Positions 17,127-29,800 of a stretch of DNA of 64,000 nt are shown in pieces. The DNA is from Flaccisagitta enflata. Its lineage: Eukaryota > Chaetognatha > Sagittoidea > Aphragmophora. Positions within the stretch are counted from its first letter, which is position 1, and each line of letters starts with the position of its first letter. The notes beneath the pieces are model-generated. The model was not told the origin of the DNA. It was given only the letters and a program-made list of their open reading frames with translations, and ran no database searches. The DNA is taken from assembly GCA_965153355.1 (NCBI GenBank), contig OZ231126.1:44640001-44704000 (forward strand), in the 5' to 3' direction. Made by a program: the position numbers and the translations under genes.

Positions 17127-17459
17127 GACTCAACAATGTTGAGTCATTGTCTGCACCCCCGCTTTGGCTGCTCGTGCCCCCTAAACAAATTTGATGAGAC
17201 ATCTTTTTTTTTTGTTATCTTTTTATGAACTTCCCCCCTAAAACAATTCCGTCATCTTACATTGTTTTCGAAATCAATTTCCTCCAACAATTCAGTTTGA
17301 TAAGGTTTCAAACACCTTACCTCCACCCCTTGATCAAAGTTTCCAACCATTTCAACTACCTCACCATCTTTACTCATCATATCTACTACAGTTCATCTCC
17401 CGACTAGCTTTTAACCAGCTCACCATATCCACATGACTTTCTTCTCTAAATAATGAAAT

Positions 17460-18204
17460 CGCCTCACCCTCCTATTTGATCATCTCCTCTCGACAATATC
17501 AACCATCTCACCTTCCTCACCATACCCATCTCTCCCAAACCAACCATCCATTACACTTTCCTCTTTAAAACAGCTGTTCCATAAAATTCATCAAATTGTT
17601 TACCTTATCCAACAAATGAACCAGTTCGCCTCCCTCCCTTTCCATAATTGATCACCTCCCGCCAGCATCTCGACCACCTCTCCCACCTCACATGATCAAC
17701 TCTCTCCAACATCCTTAACCACCTCACCTACCCCACTGAATTGTCTCGCCCCATCAATTCAATCAGCTCGCCTCCCTCCCTTTTCCTTCATTGATAACCC
17801 CCACAAATGCTTTAACCACCTCATCTACCCCACATGATCATCTCTGCCCAACCGATTCAACCGTAACCTTCATGATCTGATCATCTCTCCCTCCAACCGT
17901 TCATTTACCTCACGTAACCCCACCTAACTTGACCATCTTTCCCCATCGATTCATCTACCGCACCATACTAAATTGATCACCTCCCCCAACAATTCAACCA
18001 TCTCACCAGTCGGCAACCCCCAGTCCAAAACTATTTCAACCATCTCACCCACCCCACCTGATCATCTCGCCCCAACCATTTCAACCATCTCACCCACCCC
18101 ACTTGATCATCTCTCCCTAACCATTTCAACCATCCCACCCACTCCACTTGATCGTCTCTCCACAACCATTTTAACCATCTCACCCATCCCACTTGATCAT
18201 CTCG
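17460..18204. repeat. Degenerate part of a 46-bp minisatellite
   Basis: C-rich units related to TTGATCATCTCTCCCCAACC and TTCAACCATCTCACC. They are loosely conserved at the left and near-identical towards 18204. The array resumes at 19566 after an insertion. Confidence 0.8.
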
Positions 18205-19565
18205 GGGGAAGCGCCTGAAAGCTAAATTGTTCCAGTGGCCTGATGTCTAAAAATGATTTTGGCCTGAGAGCTAAAAAAAATTTTTAGCTTTGAGGCCAAT
18301 TTGAATCTTAAATCATTGGCATAGTTTGAAAGTCTAAATGCGCCTGACAGCTAAAAAGTAAGCGCCTGATGTCTAAAAAAGAGGAAGGCATTGAGAAACA
18401 TATAAAAAAACAGATATGAGAAATAGAGATGGATGGATTGATAGACCAAGGGAGCAACAGATAAACAAGAGGACAAAGTGTCTGATGATCAATAGTCTGC
18501 GTTAAAAACACAAAAGAAATCATAAAGTGCAATAGATGGTAGAGCATGCACCAGCAATAGTAAATTCAAATAAAGACAATTTGTAAATAAAACAAAATAC
18601 TAATTACTGTTTGTTGATATAGAGTATGTTTTTGCCCCCGACAAACAGTTTTCGTCGGTGGACTATGAAGTGGACCTAGGTTTTGTAATGCAACATATCT
18701 CTGATCCTCAGCATTATAGCAAGATGTGGATTGCACTGTTGGATAGAGCATGATAAACTATATTTTTTTTAGTTTTTCTGATATCATAATGCATCACGAC
18801 ATATCTTTACCACAATGCCAATAAACACCCTGATGTCTGCAACATCTGTCTGATCCTACCTTTTTAGTCGCGGACAAGCGACTCTATAAGAGGCTTTGTC
18901 CGTCCGTCCGTCGGTCGGTCGGTCGGTTGGTTGGTTGGTTGGTTGGTCCGTCACGCTCGAGTCGAAAAGTGGGAAAACACGCATTTCCGCCCCTGCCCAC
19001 CCGTCCGCGACTGGTATTGGCCGTGTATCCGGCCTTGTTAAAGTATAAGAAGGTTCAATTATTCAATTGATAAACATTCAAGGGGCTTTCCTGTGATTTT
19101 CTGCCATCAATACATGCCCGTCTATTATGTATACTAATTGCTGTCCTTTAAGAGACTTCATAATTTTCTTTTTGAATTAGATAAAAGGCAGCTTCACTGA
19201 AAGACATAAAATTGCATGGTTCCTTAAAATGCCCTTTAGTGAAGCTCAACTGTACTGTCTATCTAAACAATAATATCAGCAAATAAGACATGTGTAAAAA
19301 GGTGAAATTTGATTTGTGTATTGTTTCAAATGACGCTTTAGACCTTTCTTATTCCTTTTCTATCATTCTCTTCCTTAATCTTTTTTTAGATCTTAGGCCA
19401 ATCATTGAGAGAAATGTTAGAACTGAGGCCACTTTTTCTGACAAAATTTGTAGAAATAAAATGCTTCAAAATTGGCTGCAAAGCTAAAAAAATATTTTAG
19501 CTCTCAGGCCAATCTGTCATGAAAAAATTTTAGCTGTTAGGCGCTTTAGCTGTGGGGAGATACAC
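18205..19565. mobile_element. Insertion with inverted terminal similarity, splitting the minisatellite
   Basis: The left end reads AAGCGCCTGAAAGCTAAA with GGCCTGAGAGCTAAAA and TTTTTAGCTTTGAGGCCAAT. The complement of the right end reads AAGCGCCTAACAGCTAAAA with the same internal blocks. Array DNA abuts both sides. GATCATCTC occurs at each junction, but every array unit contains it, so it cannot prove a target duplication. A Helitron-like element is nested at 18861. No transposase frame is seen. Confidence 0.55.
18861..19039 (-). mobile_element. Helitron/HINE-like element, family 1 (GGAC subtype)
   Basis: Reading plus, TTTTTAGTCGCGGACAAGCGACT (hairpin) is followed by GTCC/GTCGG tetranucleotides, then CCTGCCCACCC, the subterminal GTCCGCGACT and CCGTGTATCCGGCCTTGTT. 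The subterminal GTCC matches GGAC of the hairpin arm. Confidence 0.75.
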
Positions 19566-20077
19566 CCGATCATCTCTCCCCAACCATTTCAACCATCTCA
19601 CCCACCCCACTTGATCATCTCTCCCCAACCATTTCAACCATCTCATCCACCACACTTGATCATCTCTCCCTAACCATTTCAACCATCTCACCCACCACAC
19701 TTGATAATCTCTCCCCCACTATTTCAACCATCTCACCCACCACCACTTGATCATCTCTCCCCAACCATTTCAACCATCTCACCCATCCCACTTGATTATC
19801 TCTCCCCAACCATTTCAACCATCTCACCCATCCCACTTGATCATCTCTCCCCAACTATTTCAACCATCTCACCCACCCCACTTGATCATCTCTCCCCAAC
19901 CATTTCAACCATCTCACCCATCCCACTTGATCATCTCTCCCCAACCATTTCAACCATCTCACCCACCCCACTTGATCATCTCTCCCCAACCATTTCAACC
20001 ATCTCACCCACCCCACTTGATCATCTCTCCCCAACCATTTCAACCATCTCACCCACCCCACTTGATCATCTCTCCCA
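19566..20077. repeat. 46-bp minisatellite, ~11 near-identical units
   Basis: The period is 46 bp, containing TTGATCATCTCTCCCCAACC then ATTTCAACCATCTCACCC. As 46 is not a multiple of 3, repeated open frames on both strands are artefacts. Confidence 0.93.
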
Positions 20078-20196
20078 CGCTTCGTGGGGCATAAACGAGG
20101 AAAAAGAGGATTTTTTTCAGCTGAGAGAACGTCACGCAGAATATTTCGGGAAAATCAAAGAAACACAAGACTGAGGATGCGCTTGAAAGGGAAAGT

Positions 20197-20293
<97 letters not shown>

Positions 20294-20345
20294 AGAGAGA
20301 GAAAAGAGCAATCTCTTCCAATCTTTCAGGAATTTTTTTGGTACG

Positions 20346-20436
<91 letters not shown>
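20197..20436. repeat. (GA)n at 20197-20290 and (CT)n at 20349-20436
   Basis: Complementary dinucleotide tracts about 58 bp apart, a potential long hairpin. Confidence 0.96.
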
Positions 20437-20439
<3 letters not shown>

Positions 20440-20529
20440 CTCTCTCTCATGGGTGAGTTGTTGTCGCTTCAAAAACATGAAGAAAATTCCACCGGAAATT
20501 CGGGTATCTCTCTACCGTCTACTCGCTGA

Positions 20530-20665
20530 GGCGGTGGAAGCGTCTGTTGCAGCGGCAGCGGCATTAGTGGTGGGGGTGGCGGTGGTGGTGGCAGTGGAGG
20601 AAGTGGTGGCAGTGGGGGTGATGGTGGCTGCGATGACGACGGTGACGGTGGTGTTTACGGTGCAA
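20530..20665. repeat. GTG-rich low-complexity DNA
   Basis: An imperfect GGT/GTG/GCA run that reads as Val/Ala/Gly-rich frames. Not considered coding. Confidence 0.6.
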
Positions 20666-21608
20666 AATGCATCGGTAAAACTGAGGAAGGAAAGATCATA
20701 ATTTGTTCGACAGAAGATATATCTGAAAGGCTACGTAGGCTGGTTGGATAACAGTGCAAGTACATCTGCCGGCTATATCAATGTAGTTCACTTCACTTAC
20801 TACTACTGTACTAGTGAGTAAGCTACTAGTGGGGTGCAGGTCATCGCTTCTCGACTGTCTGAAAAAATTAAAGCAAGATAATTTCTAATCTGACGTCTTG
20901 TTATTTGGGCGAAAATGGAATTGCAGATTCCCCATACCACCAGTTGCCCGATAACACCAGTTAGAACTCTAAAGACCAAAGGCTTTTGTCCTTTTCTACG
21001 CAGTTTTGGTTTGGTTGTAATGCTGTCCATTTCATAACCCTATTAACTGTCTCTATTCTCAATGCCAATTCTGAAGGTGGTAAAAATGGATGTGGTGGTG
21101 ATTTTCGAAGAAGTGACGATGGTTCGGCTTTGAATGCGGCTAAAATCAAAAGCCGTGACTGAATCTCTTTTCGTTGAGTAAAAAATTCGAGGATGGAGCC
21201 AATTGAGGGGGGAAAAAGGTGATCATCAGATGGAACCACGGGAGCGAGGGAAGGGAGAGAAGGGGTAAGGAAGAAGTGAGTTGGACAAAATAATCACAGC
21301 GACTTGTTTATTGAGAGGAGGAGCAAGAAAATAACAAATGAATATGCTGACGTTTAGGCATCAGGCGGAAAATCGAAGTAAAACGGCTGCTTTTGTTGTC
21401 AGTAATTACGCAGGGGTTATTGTGGCATCTATTTGAACCTAAAACAAAAAAACGTTCAATGATGACTAGCTGAGAAGTAGAGGGGTGGTAGGATCAAAAA
21501 CGTATACCAAAATGAATCGGGGTAGATAAAAGACAAATAATGCAGGGAAAAGGAAATAGAAATAGGCGAAAACTGGAAGCGGCGGCACAAACGCATCACA
21601 CAAATTCA
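20666..21608. other. No gene recognised
   Basis: About 940 bp of mixed DNA with no convincing exon, hairpin or repeat family. Confidence 0.5.
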
Positions 21609-21614
21609 GGAGCG

Positions 21615-21649
<35 letters not shown>

Positions 21650-21652
21650 ATC
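21609..21652. repeat. (GGC)n microsatellite
   Basis: About 14 GGC units reading poly-Ala on plus. Flanking codons give no recognisable protein. Confidence 0.92.
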
Positions 21653-21821
21653 GGAAGCGGTTGCAGCGACGGCGGCGGAAGGTAAACAAAAAAGCCAAAT
21701 CTACTTCAGAAGTGGAAGGAAAATGATATTCAGAGAAATCAAGATTCAAACAAACGAACAACAAACCAGAAGAAGAGAATTTTTATGCAAACAAGCTGAG
21801 ATGAGGGCTTTAGATGTAAGG

Positions 21822-21950
<129 letters not shown>

Positions 21951-22262
21951 TTCAGTCTCTTTAAAATTTCCGTTTGGAGATACTTGATTCCTCTTTCTTT
22001 TTGACTGAACACTGTACAGTGAAAAGAGAATCATTTTCTAGGAATGCTGCTCTATCTTAAGATGGCGTCCCGTAAAGAAGTCCAGATTCTGCAGAGTGAT
22101 GGAGAAGCGTTTTTTGCAAGATGCACAGCCAACACCAATCAGTCATGGACACTGGACAGATGGGCAGGGGCGGATATGCGCGTTTTTACTCTTTCCCCCA
22201 TCCAGCATTACGGACTGAACGACGATTGAAGAAAGGGATGGATAGACCAACAGTTTCTGAAG

Positions 22263-22555
22263 TTTTTAGGTACGTCCGTCAGAAACGCATCTCTATAAGA
22301 GGGTCTGTCCGTCCATTGGGCCGTCCGTCCATGATGCTTGTGCAAAAACCGCGTTTCGCGGCTGTTTTTGGCCACGGTGAATAGCTGCACTGAGTCAAAT
22401 TATGCACTAACGTGTTTTAAGAGGCTCTTTTGCTATTCTGTCGTTTTATCTGTCTGTTCGTCCATCTGTCCCTCTGTATATGTCACATGTTTAGCGCCAT
22501 ATTCAATACACGCAAAGACAGACTCCGAAAGCATCGTTGCCTGGTCGGGCTTGTT
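22263..22555 (-). mobile_element. Helitron/HINE-like element, family 2, complete (293 bp)
   Basis: The hairpin end is TTTTTAGGTACGTCC...ACGCATCT, followed by CTATAAGAGGGTCTGTCCGTCC. The other end is AAGCATCGTTGCCTGGTCGGGCTTGTT. The body matches 10046-10338 in reverse (AACCGCGTTTCGCGGCTGTT, TCACATGTTTAGCGC), and the two have the same length. Confidence 0.72.
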
Positions 22556-22750
22556 ATTTCTCAATTTAAGTTTTGCTTCTCAGCGCTTGATGATTAAGGG
22601 TCAAACCATCACTAATGTCCTTTCCTGTTTTGACATAAGTGAAGCAGAACAAATTCAAAGTTCCTCTCAGGATCCTAGTCTGCTGTCTCTGCCTGTGTCT
22701 GCGCCTGTGCCCGTATCTGTGCCAGTGTCTGTCTCTGCGTCCGTCAGTCT

Positions 22751-22862
<112 letters not shown>

Positions 22863-22885
22863 CTACCGTGTTCCCTCCTCACTAC

Positions 22886-24384
22886 TTTTTTAGATGCGTC
22901 CTCGCATCTCTATAAGAGGGTCTGTCCGTCCGTATGTCCGTCCGTCCGTCCGTCCGTTACCCCTTTTCCAAAAATCCCACAAACCATCTCAAATCAATCA
23001 CCAACCACCCCCAATCATTTTTAGATGCGTCCTCGCATCTCTATAAGAGGGTCTGTCCGTCCGTATGTCCGTCCGTCCGTCCGTCCGTTACCCCTTTTCC
23101 AAAAATCCCACAAACCATCTCAAATCAATCACCAACCACCCCCAATCATTTTTAGATGCGTCCTCGCATCTCTATAAGAGGGTCTGTCCGTCCGTATGTC
23201 CGTCCGTCCGTCCGTCCGTTACCCCTTTTCCAAAAATCCCACAAACCATCTCAAATCAATCACCAACCACCCCCAATCATTTTTAGATGCGTCCTCGCAT
23301 CTCTATAAGAGGGTCTGTCCGTCCGTATGTCCGTCCGTCCGTCCGTCCGTTACCCCTTTTCCAAAAATCCCACAAACCATCTCAAATCAATCACCAACCA
23401 CCCCCAATCATTTTTAGATGCGTCCTCGCATCTCTATAAGAGGGTCTGTCCGTCCGTATGTCCGTCCGTCCGTCCGTCCGTTACCCCTTTTCCAAAAATC
23501 CCACAAACCATCTCAAATCAATCACCAACCACCCCCAATCATTTTTAGATGCGTCCTCGCATCTCTATAAGAGGGTCTGTCCGTCCGTATGTCCGTCCGT
23601 CCGTTACCCCTTTTCCAAAAATCCCACAAACCATCTCAAATCAATCACCAACCACCCCCAATCATTTTTAGATGCGTCCTCGCATCTCTATAAGAGGGTC
23701 TGTCCGTCCGTATGTCCGTCCGTCCGTTACCCCTTTTCCAAAAATCCCACAAACCATCTCAAATCAATCACCAACCACCCCCAATCATTTTTAGATGCGT
23801 CCTCGCATCTCTATAAGAGGGTCTGTCCGTCCGTATGTCCATCCGTCCGTTACCCCTTTTCCAAAAATCCCACAAACCATCTCAATTCAATCACCAACCA
23901 ACCCCATTCATTTTTAGATGCGTCCTCGCATCTCTTGAGTTGTGCCATTTTTGTCATTTTATGGATCTTGCCCCCATCCCTCTCACTTCCAGAATTCAAT
24001 TTTTTTCAAATCAATCCTTTTGCATTCCCCTTATAAACTTCATCAAAGTTTTGTTACTGTGCCTAATATGTACTCACTCATTCGTTTCAAAAAAATATTT
24101 TTCATCCTTTGCTTCTTTACTTTTGTGTCTTAGTATTTTTGAAATCATGTCAATAAAAAGTCTTTTAAAGCGCAATAAAAAAGCTCTAAGATCAGCACTG
24201 CAATATGCAAAACACATCAAAGCAGTGATCTCATAACTTCATCAAGATTATCAGTTAATATAGCTTACTGTCGTAATATCTCATTGTATATTTCAAAGAT
24301 ATATCTATAAATCCAGTCACAACCCCAAAATTTCCTCCATCCAGAGCACAGCTAGGACGCATCGTTGCCCTATTGGGCTTGTTT
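22886..24384 (-). mobile_element. Helitron/HINE-like family 2 element with a tandemly repeated hairpin end
   Basis: The element begins at the left with nine successive copies of the terminal hairpin AGATGCGTCCTCGCATCT. After the last (23916) comes about 420 bp of unique AT-rich DNA, then the opposite family end GGACGCATCGTTGCCC...GGGCTTGTT at 24355-24384. A normal family 2 copy has one hairpin. The interior encodes nothing recognisable. Confidence 0.65.
22892..23933. repeat. Tandem array of 131-bp (x5) and 123-bp (x3) units
   Basis: Units start at 22892, 23023, 23154, 23285, 23416, 23547, 23670 and 23793, with a partial ninth at 23916. Each has the hairpin AGATGCGTCCTCGCATCT, CTATAAGAGGGTCTGTCCGTCC, a GTCC run and CCCCTTTTCCAAAAATCCC. 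The 123-bp units lost two GTCC tetranucleotides. The first five are almost identical, so amplification is recent. Confidence 0.95.
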
Positions 24385-25420
24385 TTCAATCTCCTGCGTC
24401 GTCCGTTTCTAGTTGTTGGTTTCCCTCTCTCTTTGAAAGATTGCAATATTTCCCAAAGCGGTTTTGAAGGGGTTAACCTTTCCCTCACCTTTCTGTCAGC
24501 GACGAAGCCTTGATTTCTTACAAACGGGGACCAACGAAGCAGAAGGAGAAGAAGAAGAAGAAGAGGGAGACGTGAAAGAACGAAAAAAAAGGAAGGAAAA
24601 TGGAAAGGAAAGTGAAAGAAAAGTGAAAGGAAAGTGAAGATAAGAAGAGAGGTGGGAGACAGATAACAACGCGGTAGATTCTGTTGTGCCTGTGGGGAAG
24701 ACATGGGAATGAGATGGGTAGCAATCTAGGGACAATGTGGGAAAGATATGGCGGGTGTAGAGAGGTACAATTGAGGTCCAGAATGGGGATGGAACTGAGT
24801 TTAGGAATGATTGTCATGGACATGGATTTGGTACGTAGGTAGATCGAAAAATTAAGTCACGAAATTGAGTGAGAGGTATGTTGGGATGGTAGAAATGAGT
24901 GGGAAGGAATGGAGATTGAGAGAGAAAATCTGTAAGCAAAAACCACTATAAAACCATATAAAAGCATATAAAAGCATATCACTGACAGGTCGTTGGCCCA
25001 TCCGCCAGACTTGAAACCAATTAAAAGGTGGAGAGGGACGTTAAAAAGTGGAAATGAGGGTGTTTGTGAGTGGGAAACTTTGTTGTCAAGCTGTCACTTT
25101 GGTGTCACGTCAAAGGAAAAGCGTTTTGCAATATAATCTTCCCACAGCTGGCAGTCCTGCGCCGAAAGGTCCTTGCAGGTCTTCGTCTTCTTCCTTTATG
25201 AAATAGAAATTCACGCCGACGTCTCTTCGTTTTCACGCATTGATGTACATGCCCACAGTGATTCACGGGACGTGCGGTCTCACTGTGCCGTGCGACTGTG
25301 CCCACAGCGATCCCTGTGACTATGTGGTGAAAGCTCAAAGCGATACACATGCCTTGGAAATATTGCTTAGAAGGATTAATCAATCGTCCACCTGACGTGT
25401 ATAACTGTCTACATGTGTGT
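24385..25420. other. No gene recognised
   Basis: About 1 kb of mixed DNA, partly purine-rich (24540-24660). No splice-bounded frame, TIR element or RNA gene was seen. Confidence 0.5.
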
Positions 25421-25570
25421 TTAAGTCGAGGACAAGCGACTCTATTTGAGGCTTTGTCGGTCCGTTGGTCCGTTGGTCTATCCGTTGGTCCGTGATGATC
25501 GAGTTCGAAAGTGTGTTCGTATTTCTGCTCCTGCCCACCCGTCCGCGACTGGTATTGGCCGTGTATCCGG
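25421..25570 (-). mobile_element. Helitron/HINE-like element, family 1 (GGAC subtype), end-truncated
   Basis: The hairpin AAGTCGAGGACAAGCGACT is followed by GTCCGTTGGTCC repeats, CCTGCCCACCCGTCCGCGACT and CCGTGTATCCGG. The final CCTTGTT is missing. Confidence 0.72.
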
Positions 25571-26804
25571 TGAAACCGACGAATGCTAAAATTACATAAA
25601 AATAAAAGTATCGTCGGTGTAGCGGAAATAAGCGGCAATTTGACAAGTCCCTAAACAAGTGATGAAAATAGATAAAAGCAGTTCTATACTCCTTTTTGTA
25701 GATATTCATGGATCTTTTTTTGAAAAAATGTAGACATTAGGTACGATGCAGGAAGGTAAGGTAAGGCTTTAGCGCCCCTAGGCGAACTCCAGTTCGCATT
25801 GCGGGGGCCTCGTGTCTCATTCCCTTTTGTATAGTAGGTTTTTTTTTCGTTTCATCTCCACTAACAGAGTTCCATTTTTTTTGATACTATACATCATTTT
25901 GGATACCTCGTTTCCATCCGTCATAAGATGCCTTAAACCCGTTGACAGTGTTTTTTTTTTCCTCACTTCGACTGGAATCTTGTTCCAGACATTTGCTGAA
26001 AAATGATTGGACTAAAGACAGATACGCATAATTGAACTTGATTGATATGCTCCCTGATCGTGATGGAATGATTCATGACAACTTAACCACTCCTTATATT
26101 TTTCCCTTCAATCAGAAGATCGCTCGTTGAAAGATAATTTTAGTACCCTAAATTATATATCATCGACATAATTGAATTACCGAAAGGGATGACGGAACAT
26201 TTGCATTCGCCGTCCGAAAAAAATCAAAATCCCCAGATTGTTCCGCTTTGCCATGCCCACTGCCGAAGAGAAGGAACAATCAATGAATCCTTTCCCGAAG
26301 ACTTATTTGTATAAATTCTGTTTCAAACCAGTTTCTTTAATTCATACTTCGAGCATTCAACCGAAGTTTTAACTCTGCCTTAATCCACACAACACAAATC
26401 AGACATAAACACACACACACACACACAAAATATATTCACGCTCTTGCCATCAGGCAGTCCCGCATAGAAATATCAGTTTCGAACAGTAAAAACATTTCAA
26501 TTAAGATAGAGAGCGGGGATCAAAACAAAAACGAGAAAAAGAAACTTAGACTCTAAGTTAGAGCACTCTTTTTTTTCTAAAGTTAATCAGAACTCAAAAC
26601 ATCGAACGAGGAGAGGTGTTTTTTTGTATCAAACTGCCACGACCAGGCACGACGCGACGTCCGCGCCCGGCCACAGTGTATGAGATAAACATTAAAAAAA
26701 ACCTTTGATGAATCAACCTTTATTGGGAAAACACTTTTTTAGCGACTTGATTAATTATCTTTGTGACTTGATTAATTATTCAATTCATCACTAACCTATT
26801 CATC
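25571..26804. other. Upstream region of the EFHD gene
   Basis: AT-rich DNA with a short (CA)n at 26411-26428 and a small GGCGAACTCCAGTTCGC hairpin near 25782. No clear TATA box or initiator could be assigned. The 5' UTR of the downstream gene should lie in its right part. Confidence 0.4.
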
Positions 26805-29800
26805 ATGTCGGCCGATGATGAATTGAGCAACGCTTTGGAAAGAAGAAACGACATTAATGAAGGCAAAGCCAAACCCAAATTTAACAAAAAAATCCCAATC
26901 GCCACAGAATTCAAAGAATTTTCGTTCAAAGAAATCCAACGTAAGTACGCTTTCTTTCAAACATCGTTTTATGATTATACTCCGTCTAGTATTAAAATGT
27001 GTAATGTAAAAAGGTTGTGCTAATTCGATGAACAGTATCAAGAAACTATTCAATGATCAAGGAAAAAAATTCTGGATCATGGAGTAATCTTAGATAGATT
27101 CAATGCAACCTGAATGTATGATTCCGTCCATACCTCCGGCCGTCCATACCACACGGATAAAAAAAAAGTGCACTTTTAAATGGTTAATATTGCTAATGAA
27201 TCTTTAGATAGGTAGTTAAAATCTTAGACCGTTTGAAAGCCCTTTAAAAGTACTTTCATTTTGCGCCAATCTGGTATTTCTATCTTTTTTGTTTAGAAAT
27301 GGCATTAGTTTGAAGGAAAACATTGCCCATTTCAGTTTTGCAATCCCTATGTATAAAATGCATTTTAGCAAAATAGAGCTTCTCTTTGCAGAACTCTAAA
27401 CCGTTTGGTCTAGAATTGGTCTAGAATGAAAGATTTTTTGAAAATCTTCAAAAATGACTTTGCTAAAAAATTTCTAAATTGTTTTTTGTCGGGAAAAAAG
27501 TCGAAGTCAGTCTTCGACTTTTTGACATATTCGAGAGAAACAGGGTTTTCATTTTCTTATGCGAAAGTTGTGGCTCTCCTAGGGGCGAATGGGGCCTCCA
27601 ATGAAATTGATAGGGTAAGTAAATTTGATAATTCTCTTTCATTTGGCGCCAAGCAGAATGTTCTACGACAAATACTTTTGGCGCTATGATTTTTTAAAGA
27701 TTTATTTATGAAAAATTCGAATGAAATTTTTTTCAATTTTTTACGATTTTGTGTTTGATCAATAAAGGAGTGTATTTATGTTTACATGAGCATGCAAATA
27801 CAAGAAAATATGTTTATGAGCACAGCTGCTCATCTGTAAGGGTATTTTTGAGCATTTCAGCTCATTTAGCTCACTTAGCTCAGTCTGTTCTTTCTGATTT
27901 CAAATATAATAAATGAATGAATATTTCCAAACTTGTTTAAGCAAGCGAATAAAAAAACATGTCAGTGAGCAGAGCTGCTCATCTGCGAGGGCGTTTTCAA
28001 GTATTCTAGCTCATTTAGCTCATTAAGCTTGCGCTTTTTCTTTAATTTTAAACAGGATGAATAAATTAATGTTTTGATTTAAGCATGCAAATACAAGAAA
28101 GCATGTCAGTGAGCAAAGCTGGTTGTCTTGTTGAATCATTTTGATTGTTTTAGCTCATCTAGCTCATTTGGCTCAGTCCTATTTTTCTCTGATTTTCAGT
28201 GCAGTCAATACATACAATTGCTTTTGATTTGATCTAACAAAATTTCAATGACTGAAGATGGTGAAAAGTGACCAATGCTTACGACTTTTTTCCTCACGGC
28301 GACAGCCGCCATTACTGGTATTTTTTTTTACCAATAAACAAATAGCTGCGTCTTTTTTTTATCCACGTGATACAACCTCATTCAATTGGTTTTTTTTTTT
28401 GCCGGTTCTTATTTTTTTTATCTCCCGTAGAATACACGGCGATTTTCCGTAAATGGGAGAAGAAGAGCGGTGCTGGTGATGGAGAAATTGACTTCGAAAA
28501 CCTCAAACGACTCATGGAAAGTCTCGGTTGTCCCCAAACGCACTTGGAACTCAAAGTAAGAAACGGACTTGTGGGCGAAACTGCACGTTTTTAAACATTT
28601 CCACTCTAACCGTTACAGACGGACCAAAAGAACGAAAAACGAGTCAGGGAAAGGAAGAGGAAAAAGGGGCAACCAGATTGAAATAGTGCTTATTGGGCGA
28701 GTAAACTAGAAACTGATAAGAATAAACATTTATATGAGGAAACATCACTTTATGTTTTCACTTCGGATTTCAGAGGATGTTGAAGGAAGTAAACGACTCG
28801 ACAGAAACCATCGACATATACGAATTCTTTCATATATTCCGTATGGGTCGATCTGGCGATTTGACCGAAGGCTCGGGACTCTATAATCTCTACGCGCAAA
28901 TAAGCGAAATCGACGTCGCCAAGGAAGGAGTCGCGAGCGCAGCGGATTTCTTCGAAGCCAAGGTACGTTACACCGGATAGGTAGCTCAGGAGAGCGCGAG
29001 ATTGATTGAAGTTAGGCGGATCAACGGACCGACGGACCGAAACAGTAACAGTGCCGGCGATCCCATATGGTTGATTCTCGATTCTTGCCTTCAATGGTAT
29101 GGTTTTTAACAACATTGCCTTTGATATCTAGATTATCCTTGGATAGCTACATCATCATTTGGTAATTTGTTTGTAACAATTGGGAAGAAATATTACAAAA
29201 AAATTTGATTTCAGATTTTCGGGTTGACATAAGATTTTTTGAAAGGGTTGTTTCAGGAAGAAGAAAGTTTCAGTTTCTTGCTATTTTTGGTATATGAGGA
29301 GTATGAGAAGGTGCCCAGATGGATATGGTCTCCTTCGACCCGCCATATTTATCAAGTGTTTTCTTATGGTCTGCATATCTCATGTATAGACAGAAATTGG
29401 TGACTTTTTTTAAATGATGCATAACTTTTGACCAGTCTTGTGATAATTTCTGAAGAGGGAATATTTCTTTAGAAATTTAAAGGATAGTTGTGATGGGTCC
29501 GGATTAAACACCAGTGAGAGCTCCAAAGGCTCTCATCCTTTATTTAAGTAGGGTTGAGTAGTAATGTTGTCCAACTTTCATATAGTCTCATGTCCGCGAC
29601 TAGAATGTGTAAACTGTTTTTGGCGCGCGTGCCAAAATGAAACTATCGGTAACTAATTGCCCTGGAAAATAAGATATGGCCCAGTGGCTAATCTTCTGCT
29701 TTTGCCTCTGCCCAGGTGAGGCAGGCCACCGCCGCCAATCAATGGGAATTGGAAATCCGAGAAGACCAAGAGCAAAAAAGGAAAGAAAATGAAGAGAAGA

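Noticed and set aside
22892-23933. CRISPR-like look: regularly spaced palindromic repeats
   Set aside because: The intervals between hairpins are themselves repeated, not unique spacers. The DNA is clearly eukaryotic, and the unit matches one end of a dispersed Helitron-like element.
27426-27689. 87-codon frame in EFHD intron 1
   Set aside because: It overlaps an interspersed repeat also seen at 47880-48268 and lies in a well-defined intron.
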